From Microbacterium sp. (GTDB lineage Bacteria > Actinomycetota > Actinomycetes > Actinomycetales > Microbacteriaceae): 5,309 nucleotides of DNA. The position numbers and the translations under genes are program-made. Under the pieces are notes generated by a model that worked only from the letters and a program-made list of their open reading frames with translations, did not search any database and had not been told where the DNA came from. Of the stretch, positions 1-4,725 are shown in pieces. Location of the stretch: NCBI GenBank assembly GCA_003248845.1, contig QFPD01000174.1:1-5309 (forward strand). Direction: 5' to 3'. Within the stretch, counting starts at the first letter, position 1. Each line of letters begins with the position of its first letter.

Positions 1-203
1 AATATCGGCAGGTTCTGCGCAGCGGTGCCCTCGGGAACGAACGACGGACCGGTCGCCGTCGGCGAGGGGGATGCAGTCACCGACGGAGTCGTCACCGACG
101 GTGTCGGGGCCGGTGTCGGCGTGCAGCCGGCGAGAAGCAGCGCGCCCGAGATGAGGGCGCCGGGAACGACGAACCGGAACGGAGGGACAGCGGATCGGCG
201 CAC
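1..203 (-). CDS. Small secreted lipoprotein, N-terminal part only
   Basis: The 67 codons visible begin a lipoprotein and run off the left edge. A GTG start (203-201) is followed by Arg-Arg, a hydrophobic stretch (about residues 11-25) and a lipobox LLAGC with Cys27 as the expected lipidated residue, so the product should be exported by Sec and anchored to the outer face of the membrane. The mature part opens with a Thr/Pro/Ser-rich flexible linker (about residues 28-55) that contains TPSVT twice in tandem, then SFVPEGTAAQNLPI. The start is well constrained: an in-frame TAG lies four codons upstream. There is no Shine-Dalgarno sequence; instead TAGACT (215-210, minus) sits 6 nt ahead of the GTG, which fits leaderless transcription. 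The globular domain is not in the window, so function is unknown. The GTAxQNLP segment faintly recalls small Microbacteriaceae lipoproteins of the DUF6993 type, a weak impression only. Confidence 0.85.
   Translation of the reverse strand, partial: MRRSAVPPFRFVVPGALISGALLLAGCTPTPAPTPSVTTPSVTASPSPTATGPSFVPEGTAAQNLPI
76..105. repeat. Tandem 15-bp repeat inside the lipoprotein linker
   Basis: Two adjacent 15-bp units, GTCACCGACGGAGTC (76-90) and GTCACCGACGGTGTC (91-105), differ at one base. The length is a multiple of three, so on the minus strand they encode the pentapeptide TPSVT twice within the Thr/Pro linker after the lipobox. Copy number of such linker repeats can vary by slippage without breaking the frame. 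Confidence 0.75.
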
Positions 204-287
204 CCGTCGAGTCTAGACGGCAGAGCCGCGCGCTCCCTCAGAGGACGTCGCGAGGCTGTGCTCCGCCCCTTGCTCGGCGGCGCGCCG
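204..287 (-). promoter_or_regulatory. ssb to lipoprotein spacer with a -10-like box
   Basis: This 84-bp spacer separates the ssb stop from the lipoprotein GTG. On the minus strand TAGACT (215-210) matches TAnnnT and ends 6 nt before the start codon, so transcription would begin at or next to the GTG. No good -35 is visible. Just past the ssb stop is the perfect palindrome CGGCGCGCCG (278-287), which could form a short hairpin but has no T-run, so it is a poor terminator candidate. Read-through from ssb into the lipoprotein gene cannot be excluded. Confidence 0.4.
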
Positions 288-875
288 TCAGAAAGGCGTC
301 TGCTCGCCGTCGGCCGGCGCACCCCACGCGGCGGCGCCGACGAGTTCACCGCTCGGCGCGTCCGCTCTCGGAGCGGTCCCCCCGACCTGCGCGCGGGCGC
401 TCGCGTCGGCGGATTCCGAATGCTGCGCCGGCGACGCCCCGGCGCCGAGGACGCCGTCCGCCGCGCCGGGGGCGGCCCAGGAGGGTTCGGCCTCGAGCGA
501 GGATGTCTCGGCGTGGCCGACGGCGCGCGTCGTCCTCGTGAACGACGCGACGCCGAACATCAGATCCGGACCGAGACTCGACGCCTCGAGGTCCATGCTC
601 GTGCCGCTGCGCCCATTGGACTCCCACGGGCGCACCTTGAGCTTGCCGACGACGATGACGCGCTGTCCGCGCTCGAGCGACTGATATGCGTGCTCGGCGA
701 GTTTTCGAAACACGGCGACGTTGTAGTAGTTGGTGTGCACGTCCGTCCAGACGCCGCCGTCGAGGCGGCGTTCCGTGCTCGCGAGTCCGAATCTCACCAT
801 GGTCACGCCCCCGGCAACCTCGAGACGTTCCGGCGCCGATGTGAGGTTCCCCGTGATGGAGATGATGTCTGACAT
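288..875 (-). CDS. ssb: Single-stranded DNA-binding protein, probable secondary SSB
   Basis: 195-aa protein of the bacterial SSB family, which coats single-stranded DNA as a tetramer during replication, recombination and repair. The OB fold covers roughly residues 1-110: an ITGNLTSAPE opening, the VRFGLAST strand (28-34), TNYYNVAVFRKLAEHA (49-64) and the SLERGQRVIVVGKLK strand (67-80). Residues 115-188 are an Ala/Gly/Ser/Pro-rich linker, as in other SSBs. The last residues are DGEQTPF: Pro-Phe is kept, but the tip has only one Asp and one Glu where the partner-binding tip is normally several acidic residues (E. coli ends DDDIPF). With the divergent OB sequence this suggests a paralogue rather than the replication SSB normally found beside rpsF/rpsR; no ribosomal gene is nearby. 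ATG at 875 is chosen because AAGGGA (minus strand, about 10 nt upstream) serves it and the SSB N-terminus begins there; the 45 codons further upstream read through hairpins and do not resemble SSB. Name confident; role as secondary SSB is inference. Confidence 0.93.
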   Translation of the reverse strand: MSDIISITGNLTSAPERLEVAGGVTMVRFGLASTERRLDGGVWTDVHTNYYNVAVFRKLAEHAYQSLERGQRVIVVGKLKVRPWESNGRSGTSMDLEASSLGPDLMFGVASFTRTTRAVGHAETSSLEAEPSWAAPGAADGVLGAGASPAQHSESADASARAQVGGTAPRADAPSGELVGAAAWGAPADGEQTPF

Positions 876-1022
876 TTCTTCATTCCCTTCGTGTCGACCC
901 CCGCGATCACCGCGGGGTGGCCGCTCCGGCACTCGTGTGCCCTGTTCCGAGTGCCGGAGCAGGGAAAGCTTCGCCGGGACGAGCGACTCGTAGTCGCCGC
1001 ACACGTTCATCTGTGGACAGAT
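876..1022 (-). promoter_or_regulatory. ssb upstream region with four inverted repeats
   Basis: This gene-free stretch upstream of ssb holds four perfect inverted repeats. The first is 899-917 (CCCCGCG, 5-nt loop, CGCGGGG). The second is 923-960 (GCTCCGGCACTCG, 12-nt loop, CGAGTGCCGGAGC). The third is 983-997 (GCGACT, 3 nt, AGTCGC). The fourth is 1009-1022 (ATCTGT, 2 nt, ACAGAT). In the ssb transcript the first two would be stable stem-loops stacked 5 nt apart, ending just before the ribosome binding site. The last two are short and operator-sized. No confident -35/-10 pair is visible for ssb. None of the hairpins has a T-run, so none looks like an intrinsic terminator. The role is unknown; an RNA leader, an operator cluster or a DNA secondary-structure site are all possible. 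Confidence 0.55.
1012..1020 (-). promoter_or_regulatory. DnaA-box-like nonamer
   Basis: On the minus strand this reads CTGTCCACA, one mismatch from the actinobacterial DnaA box TTGTCCACA. It is embedded in the 14-bp perfect inverted repeat 1009-1022. A single box is common by chance in a genome, so binding is only a possibility; its position upstream of an SSB gene makes it worth recording. Confidence 0.3.
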
Positions 1023-1132
1023 CGATGAAACCCGTCGTTGGGGAGGAGGCGATGAGGTGCGTCGCGCGGTGGGTACCCCGAGACGCGACCATGTCGGAGG
1101 TCGGAGATATGTTCGACGAAAGGAGGTGGGAG

Positions 1133-1378
1133 ATGCCCCTCATCGATACGGAGATCATGGCCGGAGTGCGCGGCGTGGTGCTGCTGCGCGTGTCCCCCCG
1201 TCGCTGGCGCGTGCTCGATCGGACGGGGCGCGTGCTCGGTCATCTGCGAGCGGAGGACGGCACACTCGGGGTGAGGTTCCACGCCGAGCGATTCGATCTC
1301 GCGGCAGCACGGATGCGCGATCTGGGCGCGTTCTGGACGGCGCGCGACGCGGTGGATTGCCTGCGCTATCTGCGTTGA
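1133..1378 (+). CDS. Hypothetical 81-aa protein
   Basis: I do not recognise this protein. It is 81 aa, rich in Arg (about one in six residues), with no signal peptide or transmembrane segment. The middle (WRVLDRTGRVLGHL, residues 25-38) looks like a beta-hairpin, and the C-terminal half (about 50-80) reads as two amphipathic helices separated by FWT. The ATG at 1133 is preferred because it has a near-perfect Shine-Dalgarno sequence, AGGAGGT at 1121-1127, 5 nt upstream, and strongly G/C third positions begin there. In-frame ATGs at 1091, 1052 (with GGAGG nearby) and 1025 would extend it to 95, 108 or 117 aa and remain possible. It converges on the regulator gene downstream with 21 bp between the stop codons. 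Real gene likely; function unknown. Confidence 0.75.
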   Translation: MPLIDTEIMAGVRGVVLLRVSPRRWRVLDRTGRVLGHLRAEDGTLGVRFHAERFDLAAARMRDLGAFWTARDAVDCLRYLR

Positions 1379-1402
1379 CGCCGAGAGATTGCGGCGCTGT
1401 CA
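1376..1402. terminator. Possible bidirectional terminator between convergent genes
   Basis: CGCCG (1379-1383) and CGGCG (1392-1396) can form a stem with an 8-nt loop. Flanking TGA (1376-1378) and TCA (1400-1402), which are the stop codons of the two convergent genes, can extend it across a 3-nt bulge. There is no T-run on either strand, so termination strength is doubtful; the convergent position is the main support. Confidence 0.25.
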
Positions 1403-2833
1403 GATGAGCGCTTCGAGGTAGTCACCGACGTCGACGGGCGCCGCCGCCCGCACATCCGGCCAGAGCTCGGCGAGAACGCCGACGGCGCGACGGAGGTCAC
1501 GCACGGGAGCGGTGAACGGCAGCCGGAGGTGGCGGTCGTGTCCCCCGTCAACCGCGAATCGGCTGCCCGCCGAAAGGTAGACGCCTTCGTTCCGTGCGGC
1601 GAGGACGAGTCCCGAGCTCAACGGTGCATCGAGCTCGATCCACAGGGCCACGCCGCCGGCAACGTCGGGGACGCGCCAGTTCGGCAACCGCTCGCGGAGT
1701 GCCCGCACGGTCGCGTCGCGACCTTCCCCCAGCAGTTGCGCGCGCTGCGCGAGCACATCAGGCATACGCTCCACAACGCGCGCGGCCACGGCCTGCTCGA
1801 ACTCCGGTGTGCCGAGATCGCGCGCCGGGCGCGCAGCGATGAGGAGCGAAACCAGCTCGCGGTCGGCACGCACCCATCCGATCCGCAGGCCGCCCCACAC
1901 GGTCTTTCCGAGCGAACCGATCCGGACGACCGGAGTATGGGAGAAGCTGACTTCTGCAGGGACGGCAGCGGCTCCAGGGACGACGTCGATCGCAAGGTCT
2001 GCCGTGGTCTCGTCGATGATCAGAACGGTTCCTGCACGAGCCGCAGCATCGGCGTGCGCCTCCTCTTCGGCGACATCCATCGTGCGGCCCGTCGGATTCT
2101 GGAACCGCGGCATGAGGTAGGCGATGCGAGGGCGTGTGCGGGCGAACGCCTGCTGCGCGCGATCGAGGTCCCACCCCGTCGACGTGGACACCGGCACGCC
2201 CACCAACCGGGCTCCGGCGCCGCGGAGGGCCTCCGCGGCGTGCGGATAGGTCGGAGTCTCGATGAGCGCTCGATCGCCTCGACGAAGAAGCGTCTGAGCC
2301 AGCAGATGGATGGCAGACTGCGCGCCCGTGGTGATGATGACCTCGTCCGCGTCTGTGGGCAGGCCGGACGCAGAATAGCGAGCGGCAATAGCCTCGCGCA
2401 GGGCGAGCGATCCCCGCATCTCGTATCCCGCGCGCGCGACGAGGGACGCGGCATCCGTTGCGACCTCGCTCATGATCCCCGCCAACCCGGGCCACGCCGC
2501 CGGGCTCGCCTGCTGCAGATCGATCGCTTCTGCGCTCGCGAGCACCCGGCCGGGTTCGCGCCCCCGCACGGCAAGGGTCACACTGCCCGAACCGCGCACG
2601 CTCGTGATGTGCGCAGTACTGCGGAGGCTGCCGTACGCAGCCGCCACGGTGCTGCGGCTCAGGCTCAGCGTGGCGGCCAGCTCACGCTCGGCGGGCAGCG
2701 CAGTCCGCGCCGCGATCCGGCCATCGAGACACAGCAGCCGGATGCCGTCGGCGAGAGCTTCATACGCGGGTTCGCGCGTACGCCATCCACCGAGCGCGGC
2801 AGCGAGGGCACGAGCGCTGATTCGGGAGTCCAC
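1400..2833 (-). CDS. yczR: MocR-family regulator (GntR wHTH + PLP fold), YczR type
   Basis: 477-aa transcription regulator with the MocR architecture. An N-terminal winged helix of GntR type (about residues 22-87, including LPAERELAATLSLSRSTVAAAY and the RGSGSV wing) is joined to a fold-type-I aminotransferase-like domain (about 110-470) that senses PLP or a PLP adduct. Visible cofactor residues are NPTG (246-249), Asp274 in IIDETTADL, the Schiff-base lysine Lys310 in SLGKTVWGGLRIGW, and LRLPF with Arg437. The position three after the Asp, a PLP-contacting Tyr in aspartate aminotransferase, is Thr277. Divergence from a YczE gene fits the YczR subgroup, in which the regulator is thought to control the membrane protein and itself. 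I chose GTG at 2833 because TATCGT (2845-2840) lies 6 nt ahead with CTGACG 18 bp further up, suggesting a leaderless mRNA, and because MDSRISARALAAxLGGWR is a typical beginning. The alternative TTG at 2851 would add six residues. It is not a metabolic aminotransferase in this context. Confidence 0.9.
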   Translation of the reverse strand: MDSRISARALAAALGGWRTREPAYEALADGIRLLCLDGRIAARTALPAERELAATLSLSRSTVAAAYGSLRSTAHITSVRGSGSVTLAVRGREPGRVLASAEAIDLQQASPAAWPGLAGIMSEVATDAASLVARAGYEMRGSLALREAIAARYSASGLPTDADEVIITTGAQSAIHLLAQTLLRRGDRALIETPTYPHAAEALRGAGARLVGVPVSTSTGWDLDRAQQAFARTRPRIAYLMPRFQNPTGRTMDVAEEEAHADAAARAGTVLIIDETTADLAIDVVPGAAAVPAEVSFSHTPVVRIGSLGKTVWGGLRIGWVRADRELVSLLIAARPARDLGTPEFEQAVAARVVERMPDVLAQRAQLLGEGRDATVRALRERLPNWRVPDVAGGVALWIELDAPLSSGLVLAARNEGVYLSAGSRFAVDGGHDRHLRLPFTAPVRDLRRAVGVLAELWPDVRAAAPVDVGDYLEALI

Positions 2834-2894
2834 GCGGCCACGATAGTGCAATTGGCCTGGTGTCGTCAGTCCAATCGGGCGTTACAGTGCGTAT
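2834..2894. promoter_or_regulatory. Divergent yczR/yczE promoter with candidate operator
   Basis: The regulator direction shows CTGACG (2869-2864), an 18-bp spacer and TATCGT (2845-2840), then GTG six bases on. The membrane-protein direction shows TACAGT (2883-2888) six bases ahead of the ATG at 2895, with only a weak -35. On the minus strand two similar 12-mers lie 23 bp apart, ATTGGACTGACG (2875-2864) and ATTGCACTATCG (2852-2841), identical at 9 of 12 positions. The first covers the regulator's -35 and the second its -10. ATTGG (2851-2855) and CCAAT (2871-2875) also form an inverted pair. Characterised MocR proteins such as GabR and PdxR bind direct repeats, so the direct-repeat reading is favoured. 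Confidence 0.5.
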
Positions 2895-3515
2895 ATGGCG
2901 CTTCGCATCACGCAACTTCTCGTCGGCCTCGTGCTCTACGGCGCGGGCTGCGCGATCATGGTGCGCGCCGGAATCGGCCTCGACCCTTGGACGGTGTTCG
3001 CGCAAGGACTCTCGCGCCAGACCGGCATCGGGATCGGCTGGATCACAAACATCGTCGGGTTCCTCGTCCTGCTGCTGTGGATCCCGCTCCGCCAGCGTCC
3101 GGGGATCGGCACCGTCGCGAACATCCTCCTCGTGGGCACGAGCATGCAGGTGACACTCGCGGTCCTGCCCGCCGCGAACGGATTCATCGTGCAGGTGCTC
3201 GTCTTCCTCAGCGGCATGCTGCTCCTCGCCCTGGCGTCCGGGCTGTACATCGGTGCGCGATTCGGTCCCGGTCCGCGCGACGGCCTGATGACCGGACTGA
3301 ACGCGCGCTTCGGGTGGCCGGTGTGGGTGGCGCGGTTGTGCGTCGAGGCATCCGTGCTGGCGGCAGGGTGGCTGCTCGGCGGCACGGTAGGTCTCGGAAC
3401 GATCCTCTTCGCCGCAGGCATCGGCCCGCTGGTGCACCGCACCCTGCCCCTGTTCGATCGACGGGAGCGGCGGTCCACCCATGCCCCCGCTCACGCGGAA
3501 GCACCCGCGACCTGA
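2895..3515 (+). CDS. yczE: YczE family integral membrane protein
   Basis: 206-aa polytopic membrane protein of the YczE/YitT-like family. About five to six hydrophobic segments can be seen, roughly residues 6-24, 46-65, 72-92, 97-118, 143-163 and 166-184. Family motifs are the GIGLDPWTVF loop after the first helix (26-35) and GPGPRDGLMTGL (124-135) between the fourth and fifth. The charged C-terminal tail (about 187-206) should be cytoplasmic. The biochemical role of the family is not established; a transport function is suspected, and the B. subtilis homologue has been linked to antibiotic (bacillaene) production. The neighbouring divergent MocR regulator is its usual partner, so expression is probably controlled by that protein. 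The ATG at 2895 has no Shine-Dalgarno sequence but follows TACAGT by 6 nt, consistent with leaderless translation. Confidence 0.9.
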   Translation: MALRITQLLVGLVLYGAGCAIMVRAGIGLDPWTVFAQGLSRQTGIGIGWITNIVGFLVLLLWIPLRQRPGIGTVANILLVGTSMQVTLAVLPAANGFIVQVLVFLSGMLLLALASGLYIGARFGPGPRDGLMTGLNARFGWPVWVARLCVEASVLAAGWLLGGTVGLGTILFAAGIGPLVHRTLPLFDRRERRSTHAPAHAEAPAT

Positions 3516-3528
3516 TCACCGCCGCGGC

Positions 3529-3545
3529 GACCCCAGCGGAGGGTC
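3529..3545. terminator. Possible bidirectional terminator, yczE / 69-aa gene
   Basis: GACCC (3529-3533) and GGGTC (3541-3545) form a 5-bp stem with a 7-nt loop between the convergent yczE and 69-aa gene, overlapping the latter's stop codon. GCCGCGGC just before it (3521-3528) is a perfect palindrome. Neither strand has a U-tract, so this is a weak call based mainly on position. Confidence 0.25.
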
Positions 3546-3753
3546 AGTGCTCCTGGAAGCGCGGCCAGTCCGAACCCGGCGGCAGGTGACCGTGCAAGGC
3601 ACTTTTGGCGATCTCCATCGTCGGATACGTGCCCAGGCTGGCGTCTGCGCCGGCGATCGTCGCGATGTAGCCGTCGCCCTGATGACGGATGGTACCGACG
3701 ACATTGCCTTCGGCGCCGTAGGCGACCCACAGTGTGGACGAAGTGGTGCTCAT
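3544..3753 (-). CDS. Hypothetical 69-aa protein
   Basis: Small soluble protein without signal peptide or membrane segment; I recognise no named family. It reads as a short beta-rich N-terminal part (TLWVAYGAEGNVVGTIRHQG, then DGYIATIAG), a linker with GTYPTMEIAKSALHGHL (41-57) that looks helical, and an acidic/aromatic end (SDWPRFQEH). The pattern of a beta-sheet with a Gly-Thr-Tyr-Pro turn before a helix suggests a compact alpha/beta fold. ATG at 3753 is supported by GAGAGGAG about 5 nt upstream on the minus strand. A TAGCGT box (3784-3779) would place a transcription start roughly 19 nt before the ATG; read-through from tRNA-Arg, 81 bp upstream on the same strand, is an alternative. It converges with yczE. 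Probably a real lineage-restricted gene; function unknown. Confidence 0.8.
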   Translation of the reverse strand: MSTTSSTLWVAYGAEGNVVGTIRHQGDGYIATIAGADASLGTYPTMEIAKSALHGHLPPGSDWPRFQEH

Positions 3754-3834
3754 GATGACTCCTCTCTCGTCGCGCTCGACGCTACGCCTGTGCGCGCGCC
3801 GGCGGAAGACCCGGACGACGAGGAAGTGATGCGG

Positions 3835-3906
3835 TGCCCCCGGCAGGATTCGAACCTGCGACCCACGGATTAGAAGGCCGTCGCTCTTCCACTGAGCTAC
3901 GGAGGC
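3835..3906 (-). tRNA. tRNA-Arg (anticodon UCU)
   Basis: Full cloverleaf on the minus strand: acceptor GCCTCCG/CGGGGGC (one G-U pair), D arm GCTC-AGTGGAA-GAGC, anticodon loop CTTCTAA with UCU at 3874-3872, 5-nt variable loop, T arm GCAGG-TTCGAAT-CCTGC and discriminator A at 3835. It decodes AGA (and AGG by wobble), rare codons in this G+C-rich genome. The pair at the top of the anticodon loop is C-U, not Watson-Crick. CCA is not encoded (CCG follows), so it must be added after transcription. It is divergent from orn; upstream, TACGCT (3920-3915) with CCGACG 17 bp before it is a possible promoter. Confidence 0.95.
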
Positions 3907-3953
3907 GCCCTCCCAGCGTAGCGGGCGCCACGGGTCACGTCGGGACCGCTCGT

Positions 3954-3966
3954 TAGGATGAGTGCC
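3954..3966 (+). promoter_or_regulatory. orn -10 box, leaderless start
   Basis: TAGGAT (3954-3959) matches the TAnnnT -10 pattern and is followed by 7 nt and then the ATG at 3967, so the transcript would start at the A of the start codon. No Shine-Dalgarno sequence precedes this ATG and no good -35 is seen in 3928-3937. The other in-frame ATG (3958) overlaps the -10 box and so is unlikely to be used. Confidence 0.5.
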
Positions 3967-4590
3967 ATGGTGAATGCCGCGGAGAACGACCGCCTCGTCT
4001 GGATCGACTGCGAGATGACCGGGCTCGACCTCGAAGTCGACGAGCTCGTCGAGATCGCGATCGTGATCACGGATTTCGAGCTCAACGTTCTCGATCCGGG
4101 CTTCCAGATCGTGATCAAGCCGGATGACTCCGCACTCGCGCACATGAACGACTTCGTGACGAAGATGCACGAGAGCTCGGGCCTGCTCGACGAGATCCCC
4201 GGCGGAGTGAGCCTCGCCGAGGCCGAGTTCGAGGCGCTCGAGTACATTCAACGCTTCGTCCCCGAAGGAAAGGCGCCCCTCGCCGGCAACACGATCGGCA
4301 CAGACCGCATGTTCCTCGCCCGCTTCATGCCGCGCGTCGACCGCTGGCTCCACTACCGCAACGTCGACGTCTCGAGCATCAAAGAGCTTTCCCGACGCTG
4401 GTACCCGCGTGCCTACTTCAACGCCCCCGCGAAGGACGGCGGGCACCGCGCGCTCGCGGACATCCGCGAGTCGATCCGTGAGCTCGCCTACTATCGCGAA
4501 GCGGTCTTCGTCCCGGCTCCGGGACCCTCCAGCGACGCAGCACGAACCGCCGCAGCCGGCGCCGTGTCAACGTACGCCCCGAGCGTGTAA
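3967..4590 (+). CDS. orn: Oligoribonuclease
   Basis: 207-aa 3'-to-5' exoribonuclease of the DEDDh family that degrades very short RNAs, mainly dinucleotides (including pGpG from c-di-GMP breakdown), to mononucleotides in the cytoplasm. All five catalytic residues are visible: Asp14 and Glu16 in [10 protein letters not shown], Asp113 in [11 protein letters not shown], His160 and Asp165 in GHRALADI. The conserved [22 protein letters not shown] block (120-141) that contributes to dimerisation and substrate binding is intact. E. coli Orn is about 181 aa; the extra length here is a C-terminal Ala/Pro/Ser-rich tail (about 183-207), as often seen in Actinobacteria. Start at 3967 rather than the in-frame ATG at 3958 because the latter overlaps the -10 box. 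It is followed directly by tRNA-His, an order I recall from other Actinobacteria including mycobacteria. Divergent from tRNA-Arg. Confidence 0.96.
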   Translation: MVNAAENDRLVWIDCEMTGLDLEVDELVEIAIVITDFELNVLDPGFQIVIKPDDSALAHMNDFVTKMHESSGLLDEIPGGVSLAEAEFEALEYIQRFVPEGKAPLAGNTIGTDRMFLARFMPRVDRWLHYRNVDVSSIKELSRRWYPRAYFNAPAKDGGHRALADIRESIRELAYYREAVFVPAPGPSSDAARTAAAGAVSTYAPSV

Positions 4591-4596
4591 TACAAT
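4591..4596 (+). promoter_or_regulatory. tRNA-His -10 box
   Basis: TACAAT begins the base after the orn stop codon. It is one mismatch from the -10 consensus and would start transcription near 4603, giving a leader of about 20 nt before the mature tRNA-His 5' end. The best -35-like element, TGTCAA (4565-4570), has a 20-bp spacer and lies inside the orn coding sequence. No terminator separates orn from the tRNA, so read-through is also possible. Confidence 0.5.
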
Positions 4597-4623
4597 CGAC
4601 TGGTTGCCCGGAAACAGGCACAT

Positions 4624-4700
4624 GGTGGCTATAGCTCAGTTGGTAGAGCACCGCGTTGTGGTCGCGGGGGTCGCGGGTTCAAGCCCCGTTAGCCACCCCA
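4624..4700 (+). tRNA. tRNA-His (anticodon GUG)
   Basis: Full cloverleaf: acceptor GTGGCTA (4625-4631) pairs with TAGCCAC (4690-4696). The extra G at 4624 (G-1) faces C73 (4697), the identity pair for histidyl-tRNA synthetase. Anticodon arm CCGCG-TTGTGGT-CGCGG has GTG at 4658-4660. The T arm is CGGGG-like with loop TTCAAGC. CCA is encoded at 4698-4700, unlike the tRNA-Arg in this window. It lies between orn and the metallopeptidase gene, all on the same strand, 25 nt before the peptidase ATG. Confidence 0.97.
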
Positions 4701-4704
4701 TTTC

Positions 4705-4719
4705 CTCCCCCGATGGGAG
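4705..4719 (+). promoter_or_regulatory. Hairpin covering the metallopeptidase ribosome binding site
   Basis: CTCCC (4705-4709) pairs perfectly with GGGAG (4715-4719) around the 5-nt loop CCGAT. GGGAG is the only Shine-Dalgarno-like sequence for the ATG at 4726 (6-nt spacer), and the hairpin begins 5 nt after the tRNA-His CCA. Folding would hide the ribosome binding site and may also mark the tRNA 3' processing point. No T-run follows, so it is not an intrinsic terminator. Confidence 0.4.
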
Positions 4720-4725
4720 ATCCCG

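Noticed and set aside
258..872. A 204-codon plus-strand frame opposite ssb
   Set aside because: Opposite strand of a clear OB-fold protein; the Arg-rich, domain-less translation is typical of shadow frames at this base composition.
923..960. 13-bp stem as a rho-independent terminator
   Set aside because: No T-run follows on either strand, and no gene ends into it; the only neighbour reading through it is ssb, whose 5' side it occupies.
917..1132. N-terminal extension of the 81-aa protein up to 153 aa
   Set aside because: The longest form begins inside the ssb leader hairpins and has low-quality sequence; the shorter in-frame starts (1025, 1052, 1091) are mentioned but are weaker than 1133.
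1529..3589. A 686-codon open frame on the plus strand across the regulator and yczE
   Set aside because: It is the antisense and out-of-frame shadow of two well-supported genes in G+C-rich DNA; its translation is Arg/His/Pro-rich without any domain.
3754..4446. Minus-strand extension of the 69-aa gene to about 300 codons
   Set aside because: The extension runs through tRNA-Arg and antisense to orn, and a good ribosome binding site marks the start at 3753.
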